64,000 bases of DNA from CAZENU01 sp965117035 (GTDB lineage Bacteria; Chloroflexota; Dehalococcoidia; Lucifugimonadales; CAZENU01). Made by a program: the position numbers and the translations under genes. The notes beneath the pieces are model-generated. The model saw nothing but the letters and a program-made list of their open reading frames with translations. It searched no databases and had not been told where the DNA came from. Shown here piece by piece: positions 51,300 through 60,553 of the stretch (within the stretch, counting starts at the first letter, position 1; the number at the start of each line of letters is the position of its first letter). The DNA lies in the NCBI GenBank assembly GCA_965117035.1, contig OZ220748.1, positions 2,666,001-2,730,000 on the forward strand. Reading direction: 5' to 3'.

Positions 51300-53951
51300 A
51301 TGTACGAGCTTGATTTTCAGAAATTCACGTTGTCCAACGGCCTGCAGGTCGTGCTGCACGAGGACCACGCGCTGCCCACGGTGGGGGTCAACCTCTGGTA
51401 CCACGTCGGCTCGAAGAACGAGGAGACCGGCCGGACCGGCTTCGCCCACCTGTTCGAGCACGTCATGTTCGAGGGGTCCAAGAACCACAACAAGCTCTTC
51501 TTCGAGCCCCTGCAGAAGGTCGGGGCGGCCGTCAACGGCTCGACCAGCTCAGACAAGACCAACTACTGGGAGACGGTGCCGTCCAACCACCTGGAGCTGG
51601 CGCTCTGGCTCGAGTCGGACAGGATGGGATTCCTGCTGGAGGCGCTCGACCAGAAGCGGTTCGACGTCCAGCGCGACGTGGTCAAGAACGAGCGGCGCCA
51701 GAGCTACGAGAACCGGCCGTACGGCATGTCGCACCTGCTGCTGCAGCCCGCCCTGTTCCCGGCGCCGCACCCGTATAGCTGGCCGGTCATCGGCTCTCAG
51801 GAGGACCTCGACGCCGCCCACCTGGACGACGTCAAGGCCTTCTTCAGGCGCTTCTACTCGCCGTCGAACGCCAGCCTGACCCTCGCGGGCGACTTCGACC
51901 CGGACGAGGCCAGGAAGCTGGTCGAGCGCTACTTCGGCGACATCGAGCCGGGGCCGCCGGTCAGCCGCATCGGCCGGATGGACTCCGGGCTGCGCGGCGA
52001 GGTGCGCCTCGACCTGCGCGACAGGGTGCAGCTATCGCGGCTGTACCTGGTCTGGCCCGCGCCGCCGATGTTCGATCCCGACGAGGCGCCCCTGGAGGCG
52101 CTGGCCGCGCTGCTGGGCGAGGGCAAGAGCTCCAGGCTCCACAGGTCGCTCGTCTACGAGAAGCGGATCGCCCGCGACGTGAACGTCGCCAGCTACCCGC
52201 AGGAGATCGCCGGCGAGTTTCAACTCGTGGTCACCGCCAACCCCGGCCACACCCTGGAGGAGATACAGGACGTGGTCGAGGAGGAGATCGACCGCGTGCG
52301 CAGGGAGCCGCCCTCGGAGCGCGATGTCCAGCGCACGATCAACATAATCGAGAGCCACCACGTCCGGCAGCTACAGCACGTCGGGGGCTTCGGCGGCAGG
52401 GCCGACCAGTTCAACCACTACAACGTCTTCGCCGGCGACGCGGGCGAGCTCAACACCGCGCTCGACCGATACCGCGCCGTCACGCCCGACGACGTGGTCA
52501 GGGTCGCGCGGACGGCGCTCGGGCCCAACCGCGTTCGCATGGCGGTGCTGCCGCAGGACCAGGCCACGGCATCGACGAGCACGGTGGACCGGGAGTCGGC
52601 GCCGGCCGCCGGGGCCGTGAGAGGGTTCACGCCGCCTACTCCGACGCGCCACAGGCTGTCCAACGGCCTGGACGTGCTGTTCGTGGAGAAGCGGGGCCTG
52701 CCGCTCGTCAGCGCCGCGCTCGTTGCCAGGGCAGGCGGGGCCGGCGACCCGGAGGGCGCGCCGGGCACGGCGCAGGTCGCCGCTACCATGCTGGTCGAGG
52801 GCACCGGCTCGATGACCAGCGTCGAAATCGCCGACGAGATGGAGTTCATGGGCTCGAGTCTCGCCAGCTCTGCCAGCCGCGAGCATTCCGTCGTGGGCGC
52901 CCAGACGCTGACCGCGCACTGGCCGCGCGCCTTGGAGATCGCCGCGGACGTCGTGCGCAATCCGACGTTCCCGGACCGCGAGCTCGACCGGGTGCGCAAC
53001 GAGAGGCTGGCCGATCTCAGGCGCATAGGCGACGACGCGGGCGCGGTGGCCGAGCGCGCGGCGCGTGGGCTCGTCTACGGCCCCGACACGCCGTCGGGCC
53101 ATGCGATGAGCGGCACCATCGCGTCCGTCGAGGCGCTGACACGCGACGCGCTGGCCGACCACCACGCCCGGAGCTACGTGCCCGACGGCTCGACGCTCAT
53201 CGTCGTCGGCGACGCGAGCGAGGACGAGGTCTTGTCGCGGGCCGAGTCGCTGTTCGGCGACTGGGCCGGCCGGGCGCCGGAGGCCCCCGCGGCGGCCGAC
53301 GCCGCCGGTCCGGGCGCGACGACTATCTTCATCGCGGACCGGCCGGGCGCGCCGCAGTCGATGATCAGGGCGGGGCAGCTCACCGTCCCGCGCGGCCACC
53401 CGGACTTCTACGCCCTGACGCTGGTCAACTACGCCTTCGGCGCCCACCCGTCGGCGCGCCTGTTCATGAACCTGCGGCAGGACAAGGGGTACAGCTACGG
53501 CTTCTACTCGACGCTCGACTGGGGCAGCCAGGTCTCCGCGCTATTCGCGGGCGGCGCCGTCGAGACGTCGGTAACGAAGGAGTCGGTGATCGAGACTCTC
53601 AAGGAGTTCGCGGACATCCGCGGCGGAAGGCCCGTGACCGAGCAGGAGCACGACGACTCGCGCGACGGCATATCCAGGGGCTTCCCGGCCCAGTTCGAGA
53701 CGCACGGCCAGATCATGACCCGCCTCGTGCAGATCGCCCTCCACCGGCTGCCCGACGACTACTACGGCGATTTCCTGGCGAACATGGCCGAGGTCAGCCT
53801 CGAGCAGCTGAACGAGACCGCGTCCGCGAGGATCGACGATGGGCACCTCGTCGTGCTCGTCGTGGGCGACCGCGCGGCCATCGAGCCGGGCCTGGGAGAG
53901 CTTGGGCTGCCCATCGTGCCGGTCGACTTCGACGGCCGGCGGCTGGAATAG
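51300..53951 (+). CDS. M16 family zinc metalloprotease, two fused halves
   Basis: 883 residues from ATG 51300, with GGAG upstream. The N-terminal half has the inverted zinc motif HLFEHVMFEG (His50, Glu53, His54) with Glu131 in KNERRQSYENRPYG. The C-terminal half (from about 450) is the paralogous M16 domain without HxxEH (GTGSMTSVEIADEMEFMG), which only helps to bind substrate. The arrangement corresponds to pitrilysin/PqqL-like two-domain proteins. No signal peptide is visible. It degrades short peptides. Confidence 0.93.
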   Translation: MYELDFQKFTLSNGLQVVLHEDHALPTVGVNLWYHVGSKNEETGRTGFAHLFEHVMFEGSKNHNKLFFEPLQKVGAAVNGSTSSDKTNYWETVPSNHLELALWLESDRMGFLLEALDQKRFDVQRDVVKNERRQSYENRPYGMSHLLLQPALFPAPHPYSWPVIGSQEDLDAAHLDDVKAFFRRFYSPSNASLTLAGDFDPDEARKLVERYFGDIEPGPPVSRIGRMDSGLRGEVRLDLRDRVQLSRLYLVWPAPPMFDPDEAPLEALAALLGEGKSSRLHRSLVYEKRIARDVNVASYPQEIAGEFQLVVTANPGHTLEEIQDVVEEEIDRVRREPPSERDVQRTINIIESHHVRQLQHVGGFGGRADQFNHYNVFAGDAGELNTALDRYRAVTPDDVVRVARTALGPNRVRMAVLPQDQATASTSTVDRESAPAAGAVRGFTPPTPTRHRLSNGLDVLFVEKRGLPLVSAALVARAGGAGDPEGAPGTAQVAATMLVEGTGSMTSVEIADEMEFMGSSLASSASREHSVVGAQTLTAHWPRALEIAADVVRNPTFPDRELDRVRNERLADLRRIGDDAGAVAERAARGLVYGPDTPSGHAMSGTIASVEALTRDALADHHARSYVPDGSTLIVVGDASEDEVLSRAESLFGDWAGRAPEAPAAADAAGPGATTIFIADRPGAPQSMIRAGQLTVPRGHPDFYALTLVNYAFGAHPSARLFMNLRQDKGYSYGFYSTLDWGSQVSALFAGGAVETSVTKESVIETLKEFADIRGGRPVTEQEHDDSRDGISRGFPAQFETHGQIMTRLVQIALHRLPDDYYGDFLANMAEVSLEQLNETASARIDDGHLVVLVVGDRAAIEPGLGELGLPIVPVDFDGRRLE

Positions 53952-53985
53952 CCCCGCGTGGTAGCCAGGGGACACGGGAGACGCT

Positions 53986-54726
53986 TTGGGTAACCGGTTC
54001 GAGGGCAGGGTAGCCATCGTCACGGACGCGGCCTCGCCAGTGGCGTCGGAGCTCGCCGGGCTGCTGGGCGCGGAGGGAGCGTCGCTCGTCGTCAACAACC
54101 CCGGACCCTCGTCGTCCGGCGCCTTGCCGTCCGGGTCGGTGTCGACGGAGTACGACGTCGCGGACATGGCCGATGCGGAGGCGCTGATCGCGGCCGCGTT
54201 CGACGCCTTCGGGCGGCTCGACGTGCTGGTCAACAGCGCCGGGCTTCGCGTCGACGCGCCGGCGCTCACGATGGAACCGGACGACTTCCACCGCGTCGTG
54301 TCGTCGAATCTCAAGGCGGTCTTCGCTACGACTAAGTTCGCGGCGGTCCGGTTCCGCCAGCAGCGGAGCGGGCGCATCGTCAACCTGGCGTCCGACGCCG
54401 GCCTCGGCGTCGCCGGGGCGTCGGCCTTCTCGGCCGCGTCCGAGGGCGTCGTTGGCATGACCCGCACGGTCGCGCGCGACCTTGGCAAGTACGGCGTCAC
54501 GTGCAACGCCCTCTGCGTCGGAGATGAGCCGGAGGGCGCCGCGGCCCTTGCGGCGCTGCTGTGCACCGAACGGCTGCCGCACGTCAACGGGTACGCCTTC
54601 GGGGCGCGCGCCGGCTCCCTCGCCGTCTACACCGACCCCGCCATCGGGCGCAGCATCCACAGGTGGGGCACGATGACGCTGGACGACATCGACGCGCACG
54701 CTCCGGACCTCCTGGAGGCGCACTGA
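53986..54726 (+). CDS. Catalytically degenerate short-chain dehydrogenase (pseudo-SDR)
   Basis: 246 residues from TTG 53986. The SDR fold is clear (GRVAIVTDAA, GRLDVLVNSAG, IVNLASDAG, GKYGVTCNALC), but key residues are lost. The TGxxxGxG cofactor motif reads TDAASPVA (13-20), and the YxxxK pair reads FSAAS (Phe148 and Ser152), while Ser136 remains. It should not bind NAD(P) or catalyse normally. It overlaps the next SDR gene by one base (TGATG) and shares its C-terminal sequence SIHxxG-x-x-TLDD/DE. A heteromeric pair with one inactive subunit is likely. Confidence 0.85.
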   Translation: MGNRFEGRVAIVTDAASPVASELAGLLGAEGASLVVNNPGPSSSGALPSGSVSTEYDVADMADAEALIAAAFDAFGRLDVLVNSAGLRVDAPALTMEPDDFHRVVSSNLKAVFATTKFAAVRFRQQRSGRIVNLASDAGLGVAGASAFSAASEGVVGMTRTVARDLGKYGVTCNALCVGDEPEGAAALAALLCTERLPHVNGYAFGARAGSLAVYTDPAIGRSIHRWGTMTLDDIDAHAPDLLEAH

Positions 54727-55652
54727 TGGGCGCCAGGCTCGAAGGCCGCGTGGCCATAGTGACCGGCGCGGGACGCGGCATAGGTCGCACCGTGTCGCTG
54801 CTGCTCGCCGAGGAGGGCGCCGCCGTGGTCGTCAACGACCTGGGCGGCTCGGTCGACGGCTCAGGCGCGTCGGCCGGCCCGGCAGAGGACGTCGCCGCCG
54901 AGATCCGGGCGGCGGGCGGAGAGGCCGTCGCCAGCTTCGACTCGGTCGCGGACTTCGACTCCGCAGGGGCCATAGTCCGGACCGCCGTCGAGAACTACGG
55001 CCGCGTAAACGTGCTGTGCAACGCGGCGGGCATCCTGCGCGACCGGATGGTCTTCAACATGACCGAGGAGGAGTGGGACGACGTGCTGCGCGTCCACCTG
55101 TACGGCTCCTTCAACATGGTCAGGCAGTGCCTCCCGCACATGATCGAGCAGCGGTACGGCCGCATCGCGCTCTTCTCGTCCGTGTCGGGCCTCGGCTCCG
55201 CCGGCCAGGCGAACTACACCTCGGCCAAGGAGGGCATCGTAGGTTTCGCGCGGTCGCTGGCGAAGGAGCTCGCCCCTTCGGGGATAACCGTCAACGCCAT
55301 CTACCCCGGCGCCAACACGAGGATGATGGCGACCGTGCCGGAGCACGTGCGTCACCGGACCGGCGGCGGGGGCGCGGCGGAGATCGTAGGATCGCACGAG
55401 CCGGAGGAGGCTTTGTCCCCGGAGAACAACGCGGCCAAGATCGTGTACCTCTGCACCGAGGCGGGCGGGGCGTTCACCGGCCGCGTCGTCGCGACGAACG
55501 GCTGGGCGATGTCCCTCTACTCCACGCGCCGCGTATCGAAGAGCATCCACACTTCCGGCGAGTGGACGCTGGACGAGCTCGAGCGGCTCGTCCCCGCATC
55601 CCTCGCGTCCGGCCTCACGAACCCGGCCCCAGCCGAGCCTCCGCGGACGTAA
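54726..55652 (+). CDS. Short-chain dehydrogenase, hydroxyacyl-CoA dehydrogenase-like
   Basis: 308 residues from ATG 54726. It has a full cofactor site TGAGRGIG (13-20) and the catalytic Tyr164 and Lys168 in ANYTSAKEG. The segment VVVNDLGGSVDGSGASAGPAED and the long C-terminus (YSTRRVSKSIHTSGEWTLDELERLVP) are characteristic of MFE-2-type (3R)-hydroxyacyl-CoA dehydrogenases. It acts on a hydroxyacyl-CoA or similar substrate. Translation is coupled to the pseudo-SDR upstream. The last 15 residues are Pro-rich. Confidence 0.88.
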   Translation: MGARLEGRVAIVTGAGRGIGRTVSLLLAEEGAAVVVNDLGGSVDGSGASAGPAEDVAAEIRAAGGEAVASFDSVADFDSAGAIVRTAVENYGRVNVLCNAAGILRDRMVFNMTEEEWDDVLRVHLYGSFNMVRQCLPHMIEQRYGRIALFSSVSGLGSAGQANYTSAKEGIVGFARSLAKELAPSGITVNAIYPGANTRMMATVPEHVRHRTGGGGAAEIVGSHEPEEALSPENNAAKIVYLCTEAGGAFTGRVVATNGWAMSLYSTRRVSKSIHTSGEWTLDELERLVPASLASGLTNPAPAEPPRT

Positions 55653-55742
55653 CCCCGCTCCTTCCTGCCCGGCTACGGCGCAGAGGCAGGCAAATTGACG
55701 CTCACTGGGCCCCGCGCTACCATGAACCCGGAGGCAACGTAG

Positions 55743-55940
55743 ATGCCGCATTTCGTCCATCCGTGGGAGCTCGGCATAGTCCTGGTCATCGTCGTCATCA
55801 TCTTCGGCGTCGGCCGGCTGCCCGAGGTCGGCGGCGCGGTGGGCAAGGCGATACGCGAGTTCAAGTCCTCCGTCACCGGCGGCTCGGACTCCGACAAGGA
55901 CGACACGGAGTCCGAAGGCGACGCCAAGCCGAAGGAGTGA
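55743..55940 (+). CDS. tatA: TatA/E-type twin-arginine translocase subunit
   Basis: 65 residues. A short N-terminal membrane helix (GIVLVIVVIIFGVG) is followed by the hinge RLPEVGG and the amphipathic helix AVGKAIREFK, then an acidic tail SDSDKDDTESEGDAKPKE. This is the normal TatA layout, forming the translocation pore. TatB and TatC lie on the opposite strand, tail to tail with it. Confidence 0.9.
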   Translation: MPHFVHPWELGIVLVIVVIIFGVGRLPEVGGAVGKAIREFKSSVTGGSDSDKDDTESEGDAKPKE

Positions 55941-56009
55941 CGCCGAGCGTCGTTCCCGTAGAGTAGGTACCCAATCCACCTTCCTCCCGGCCTTGGGACT
56001 CCCGCTGTC

Positions 56010-56199
56010 GAAGACCTTTGCGCAACCCCGCCAGCGAGCGACAGATGTGGCGGCGACGCCCCTGGGTTCCCGCCTTCGGAGACCTTGCGTAACTCGTTGC
56101 GGGGGAGCGCGACAGGGCGGACATCCGTCGATTTCGTAGTTGAGCCCCCACCCCCTGGGTTCCCGCCTGCGCGGGAATGACGGTTATACAAGGGTCTCC
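56010..56199. repeat. Composite of two nested family B elements
   Basis: The left part starts GAAGACCTTTGCGCAAC (56009). An internal second start, GGAGACCTTGCGTAAC, lies at 56078, and the end GTTATACAAGGGTCTCC at 56199 is inverted relative to it. CCTGGGTTCCCGCC occurs twice. The 353-bp gap between tatA and tatC is otherwise featureless. Confidence 0.65.
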
Positions 56200-56294
56200 C
56201 GTCGCGGGAATGACGAATCCTGGGGCGATGCTGCCGCTGCGGGAATGACTACGTGGGCGCGTTGCCGACGCAGGTGTTCAGCCGACCCGTACCC

Positions 56295-57062
56295 CTAGAC
56301 GTCCTGGCTTTCGGTTTCGAGCTGCTGCGCGGCGCGGCGGCGGCCGCGGGCTCCCAGCTTCGCGAGCCAGATTCCGGCTTCGTACATCACGATCACGGGC
56401 AGCGCCACGAGCGCCTGGTTCACCGGGTCGATGGTCGGCGTGATCATCGCGCCCAGGACGAAGGCCACGACGATGGCGAACCGGCGGTTCTTCGACAGCA
56501 TCGACGGCGTCACCACCCCGATCCGGGACAGGAAGAACATCACCACCGGCGTCTCGAAGATCAGCCCCATCCAGAACAGCAGCGTCATCATCAGGTTGGC
56601 GTAGCTGCCAATGCTGATCAACGGCTCGGCGACGTCGCCGCTGAAGCCCAGCAGGAACCGCACCGCGGGCGGGAAGAGCACGCGGTACCCGAAGGCGGCG
56701 CCCGCGATGAAGACGAGCACGCTGACGGGAAGCAGTACGTAGAGGTAGCGCCGCTCGCCCTTGGTCAGCCCCGGCGTCACGAACATCACGATCTGGAACA
56801 GCGTGAACGGGAGCGAGACGACGAACCCGGTCACGAGCGAGACCTTGAACGCGATGCCGATGAACTCGGTCAGCTCGGTGTATATGGGCTTCTGGTTGGG
56901 GATGCCCGCGAACCCCTCCGCGGGCTCCATCAGGAACCTGAGTATCTCCTGGTGGAACGCGAACGCGACCGCCGTGGCGATCACCAGGAACAGCACAGAG
57001 TAGACCAGCCGACGCCGCAGCTCGTTCAGGTGCTGCCTGAACGACAGCTTCCCCTCGTTCAC
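56295..57062 (-). CDS. tatC: Sec-independent protein translocase TatC
   Basis: 255 residues with six membrane helices. The start KLSFRQHLNELRRRLVYSVL is the conserved cytoplasmic TatC motif with the Glu and paired Arg. TELTEFIGIAFKVSLV and the P-loop FLSRIGVV are present. TatC recognises the twin-arginine signal. It overlaps tatB by ATGA, and follows the rlmD-maf-tatB order. Confidence 0.95.
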   Translation of the reverse strand: MNEGKLSFRQHLNELRRRLVYSVLFLVIATAVAFAFHQEILRFLMEPAEGFAGIPNQKPIYTELTEFIGIAFKVSLVTGFVVSLPFTLFQIVMFVTPGLTKGERRYLYVLLPVSVLVFIAGAAFGYRVLFPPAVRFLLGFSGDVAEPLISIGSYANLMMTLLFWMGLIFETPVVMFFLSRIGVVTPSMLSKNRRFAIVVAFVLGAMITPTIDPVNQALVALPVIVMYEAGIWLAKLGARGRRRAAQQLETESQDV

Positions 57063-57430
57063 GCCGGGTCCCCGGTCTTTCTGGCCCCGGTGTCGTCCGG
57101 CCCTTCGGATGCAGCCTGGGAGGACGCCTTGAAGCCGACCGGCCCGTCGGACCCGGGCTCCGGCTCGTCTCCGGCGCTATCGTCGGACTCGTTCTCCGGC
57201 CTGGCGGCGTCCGTCGGGGCAGCGGGTCCGCCGCGTTTGTGCACTATCGGCCTCTCGACCGGCTCCTCGTCCAGCGATATCTGCGGCAGGCCGTCGGCGA
57301 GCCGCCTCAGCTCCCCGGTCACCTTGCCGATCGTCCGCGCCGCGCTGAGCATCCTGTCCGGCCCCATCACGATGAACGCCACCAGCAGCACGACGAGGAT
57401 CTCCAGCGGCCCCATCCCGACGAAGGTCAT
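57059..57430 (-). CDS. tatB: TatB-like twin-arginine translocase subunit
   Basis: 123 residues from ATG 57430, overlapping maf and tatC by ATGA on both sides. The N-terminal helix (MTFVGMGPLEILVVLLVAFIV) with MGPDRMLSAARTIGKVTGELRRL resembles TatB, and the long acidic Pro/Ser-rich tail of about 75 residues also favours TatB over TatA. TatB forms the receptor complex with TatC. Confidence 0.8.
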   Translation of the reverse strand: MTFVGMGPLEILVVLLVAFIVMGPDRMLSAARTIGKVTGELRRLADGLPQISLDEEPVERPIVHKRGGPAAPTDAARPENESDDSAGDEPEPGSDGPVGFKASSQAASEGPDDTGARKTGDPA

Positions 57431-58083
57431 CGGACCGCCTCCGCGACGGCCAGGGGGCACTTGACGCACTCCGGGGGCGGGCTCCAGCCGGCGTCGAGCC
57501 CGGCATCGGCGCCCACGCCCGCGAGCAGGGTCAGCGTGTCGCAGAGCGGCAGGCCGACCACGTTCAGGTAGCACCCGCTCACCGACTCGGCCGGGGCGAA
57601 CACGGGGTCCTGCACGCCGTAGCCGCCCGCCTTGTCGAACGGGCTGCCGGAGTCGACGTAGGCCGATATCTCGTCGTCGCCGTATCGTCGCATCAGCACG
57701 TCGGTAGATCTCGACGTCGAGAGCGGGTGTCCCGAGCCGCCGTCTACGACGGTAACGCCGGTCACGACGCGGTGGGTCCTCGCCCGGAGCCGCCGCAGCA
57801 TCTCGACGGCCTCCGCGCGGTCTCGGGGCTTGCCCAGCACCTCGCCGTCGACGACCACCGCGGTATCGGCCCCGATGACGATGTCGCCGCCGTCGACCCG
57901 CCGCGACACCTCGCGCGCCTTGGATGCCGAGAGCCTGACCACGAACTCATCGGGCGTCTCCGAGTCCCGCCGCGGCTCCTCATCCGCCGTGGGCGCCATC
58001 GCCCTCACTGGCGACCGGAATGCCCCCACCAGCGCCCGCCGGCGGGGCGACGCGGAGGCCAGCACGAGCCTCGTCGCGCTCAT
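57427..58083 (-). CDS. maf: Maf-family nucleotide pyrophosphatase
   Basis: 218 residues from ATG 58083. The signature LVLASASPRRRALVGAF is followed by ASKAREVSRRVDGGDIVIGADTAVVVDGEVLGKPRD and SGSPFDKAGGYGVQD, the conserved Maf/YhdE motif set. It hydrolyses non-canonical or modified NTPs. The C-terminus has a run ending ECVKCPLAVAEAVR. It overlaps rlmD and tatB by four bases each. Confidence 0.9.
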   Translation of the reverse strand: MSATRLVLASASPRRRALVGAFRSPVRAMAPTADEEPRRDSETPDEFVVRLSASKAREVSRRVDGGDIVIGADTAVVVDGEVLGKPRDRAEAVEMLRRLRARTHRVVTGVTVVDGGSGHPLSTSRSTDVLMRRYGDDEISAYVDSGSPFDKAGGYGVQDPVFAPAESVSGCYLNVVGLPLCDTLTLLAGVGADAGLDAGWSPPPECVKCPLAVAEAVR

Positions 58084-59309
58084 CGTCCCGGCCCCAGCGT
58101 CGCCACGCACTCGACGTGGTGGGTCTGCGGGAACATGTCGACCGGCAGGACGTCGAGCACGTCCAGTCCCGCGTCGACGAGAATGTCGAGATCGCGTGCG
58201 AGGCTGGCCGGATCGCAGGAGACGTAGACGGTGCGCCGCGGCCTCCACGCCGCGACCGCCTCCAGCGCTGCCCGGTCGCAGCCGGCCCGCGGCGGGTCCA
58301 GGATCACCGCGTCGGGAGTCGAGCCGAGGTCGGATATGACATCCTCGGTCCGGCCCTGCCTGTACTCGATGTTCTCGAGGTCGAGCGTGTTGACCGCGGC
58401 GTCCTTGACCGCCGCCTCCGACTCCTCGATCGCGACCACGCGGGCGACGTGAGGCGCCAGCAGCGCGGCGAACGTACCGACGCCCGCGTAGGCGTCGATC
58501 AGCGTCTCGCCGCCCCGGAGATCCAGCTTCTCGCGCACGATCTCCGCCAGCCGCTCGGCCTGCGCGGTGTTGACCTGGAAGAACGAAGGCGACGCGATGC
58601 GGAAGGTGCGGCCCAGCAGCTCCTCCGTGTAGTGCGTCTGCCCGGTCGGCAGCGGGATCTCCTCGCTGCGGAGCGTCGGCTGCACGAGCACGTCGTCGGT
58701 GTTGATGCCGTAGCGGACCGAGAGCTGGCTCGTCTCCTGGCTGCGGCCGTCGAGCTCGCCGAGCACGTCGTTGATCCCGTCCGCCATGAGCATGCACCGG
58801 TCGACGTCGACGAAGCGCCGCGTGATGCGGTTGACGAAGCCCAATTTCCCGCCGCGGCGCACCGTGAACCGGCCGTGGTTGCGGTACCCGAACTGTTCCG
58901 ACGCGGGCAGGGGCGGAGACACGGCGACATCGCCAAGGGCCGGGTACGCCTCCAGCTCGCTGAGGACGGCGTCGCGCTTGAGGTCGAGCTGGTGCGCGTA
59001 GTCGATGTGCTGCCACTGGCAGCCGCTGCACGGCCCGAACCAGGGACAGGGCGGGTACACTCGGTGAGGAGAGGGTTTGAGGACCTCGGTGACGATGGCC
59101 GAGACGTGGCGCTTCCTCCTGCGGCGATAGCGCACGACGCGCGCGACGACCGTCTCGCCCGGTATGCCTCCGAAGACGTTGATGCGCCCGTCCTCGAAGG
59201 GCGCCATCGTATCGCCGAGCGGCCCCATCTCCTCCAGCGTCAGGGTCGCCAGCTCCGGCTCCTCTGGCTCCTGCTCTCGCCCGTAGGGCCGTCTCACAAC
59301 GGTGGTCAT
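58080..59309 (-). CDS. rlmD: 23S rRNA (uracil-5-)-methyltransferase RlmD/RumA-like
   Basis: 409 residues from ATG 59309. A TRAM-like N-terminal part (MAPFEDGRINVFGGIPGETVVA) precedes the iron-sulfur cysteines CPWFGPCSGCQWQH and DRCMLM (4Fe-4S). The methyltransferase domain has LIDAYAGVGTFAALLA (AdoMet loop), LDPPRAGCDR and the nucleophile Cys in YVSCDPASLARDL. It methylates a uridine in 23S rRNA. A longer frame (to 59471) crosses the repeat and is not coding. First gene of a four-gene operon. Confidence 0.9.
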   Translation of the reverse strand: MTTVVRRPYGREQEPEEPELATLTLEEMGPLGDTMAPFEDGRINVFGGIPGETVVARVVRYRRRRKRHVSAIVTEVLKPSPHRVYPPCPWFGPCSGCQWQHIDYAHQLDLKRDAVLSELEAYPALGDVAVSPPLPASEQFGYRNHGRFTVRRGGKLGFVNRITRRFVDVDRCMLMADGINDVLGELDGRSQETSQLSVRYGINTDDVLVQPTLRSEEIPLPTGQTHYTEELLGRTFRIASPSFFQVNTAQAERLAEIVREKLDLRGGETLIDAYAGVGTFAALLAPHVARVVAIEESEAAVKDAAVNTLDLENIEYRQGRTEDVISDLGSTPDAVILDPPRAGCDRAALEAVAAWRPRRTVYVSCDPASLARDLDILVDAGLDVLDVLPVDMFPQTHHVECVATLGPGR

Positions 59310-59361
59310 CTCGAAGCTCAGGCCCAATATAGCACAGGGCCCCACGCGCCCCCGGTGACGG

Positions 59362-59543
59362 CAACTGTTCAGAGTTGAGGGGACACCTGACCCGTTCGCC
59401 CCGAGTGCCCCGACGCTTCGTCGGGGTGTATCGAGGGGCCGCCGCGAAGAGTGGGCGAGGCTCAGCACCAAAGCACCCCCATCACCAGAATCCCACGAAT
59501 CACAGTTCAGACGTTCCGCCTCACCTTCTCTGAACAGTTACCC
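59362..59543. repeat. Family A palindromic element with 7-bp target duplication
   Basis: The left end CAACTGTTCAGAG and the right end CTCTGAACAGTTACCC are inverted repeats. GTGACGG flanks both sides (59355-59361 and 59544-59550). The interior includes half of a family C palindrome (CCCGACGCTTCGTCGGGG) and ATCACCAGAATCCCACGAAT, the latter also present upstream of the acetyltransferase at 12098. It lies between rlmD and lipA. Confidence 0.8.
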
Positions 59544-59596
59544 GTGACGGCGGAGTCCTCTATTGAATCTGATATTATGGTCGCCTGGAGGTGACG

Positions 59597-60472
59597 ATGG
59601 CCCCCGAACGGCGGCTACCTTCCTGGCTCAAGGCGAAAATGCCGGGCGGTCCCAACTACGTCGCGCTGAAGACGCTGATGCGCGACAACGAGCTCCACAC
59701 GGTATGCGAGGAGGCGCACTGCCCGAACATCGGGGAGTGCTGGGAGCGCGGCACCGCGACGTTCATGATCCTGGGCGACATCTGCACCCGCGCCTGCGGC
59801 TACTGCGCCGTCACCACCGGCAAGCCGCTGGGACTCGACCTCGAGGAGCCGGCCAGGCTCGCCGAGACGGTCGAGCGGATGGGGCTGAGCTACGCTGTCA
59901 TCACATCGGTCAACCGCGACGACCTCCCCGACGGCGGCGCCTTCGTATTCGCGCAGTGCGTACGCCAGGTGCGCAAGCGCGTTCCGGGCTGCAAGGTGGA
60001 GGCGCTGATCCCGGACTTCGACGGCAACTGGGCCGCGCTCGACACCGTCATGGCGGCGAAGCCCGACACGCTGAACCACAACATCGAGACGGTGCGCAGG
60101 ATATTCGGCCGCGTCCGGCCCAGGGGCGACTACGACCAGTCGCTGGAGCTGCTGTCACGCGTCAGGGCGATCGATCCCGGCGCCGTCACCAAGTCGGGCA
60201 TGATGGTCGGCCTCGGCGAGACCTGGGACGAGATCCTGCAGACGATGAGCGACCTGCGGTCGGTCGACTGCGACCTGCTGACGATCGGGCAGTACCTGCG
60301 TCCGTCGCAGAAGCACGTGGCGCTCGCCAAGTGGTACACGCCGGAGGAGTTCGAGGAGCTGGCGCGCGAGGCGCAGTCGATGGGCTTCCAGCACGTCGCC
60401 TCGGGGCCGCTGGTCCGCAGCTCCTACCACGCCGACGAGCAGCACGCCACGGCGACCGCGGTCGCCGTCTGA
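59597..60472 (+). CDS. lipA: Lipoyl synthase
   Basis: 291 residues from ATG 59597 (GGAGG five bases upstream). The auxiliary 4Fe-4S cysteines are Cys37, 42 and 48 (CEEAHCPNIGEC), the radical-SAM cysteines are Cys63, 67 and 70 (CTRACGYC), and the C-terminal RSSYHAD serine motif is present. All required residues are there. It inserts sulfur into octanoyl groups on lipoyl domains. LipB is not in the window. Confidence 0.95.
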   Translation: MAPERRLPSWLKAKMPGGPNYVALKTLMRDNELHTVCEEAHCPNIGECWERGTATFMILGDICTRACGYCAVTTGKPLGLDLEEPARLAETVERMGLSYAVITSVNRDDLPDGGAFVFAQCVRQVRKRVPGCKVEALIPDFDGNWAALDTVMAAKPDTLNHNIETVRRIFGRVRPRGDYDQSLELLSRVRAIDPGAVTKSGMMVGLGETWDEILQTMSDLRSVDCDLLTIGQYLRPSQKHVALAKWYTPEEFEELAREAQSMGFQHVASGPLVRSSYHADEQHATATAVAV

Positions 60473-60553
60473 GCCGCTAGCGCGCGGGACGTTACGTAGC
60501 TCCTCCGGTCGTTTGCGTGGCCCCCTTTCTCCCCGCCGTTGATTCCCGCCTTC

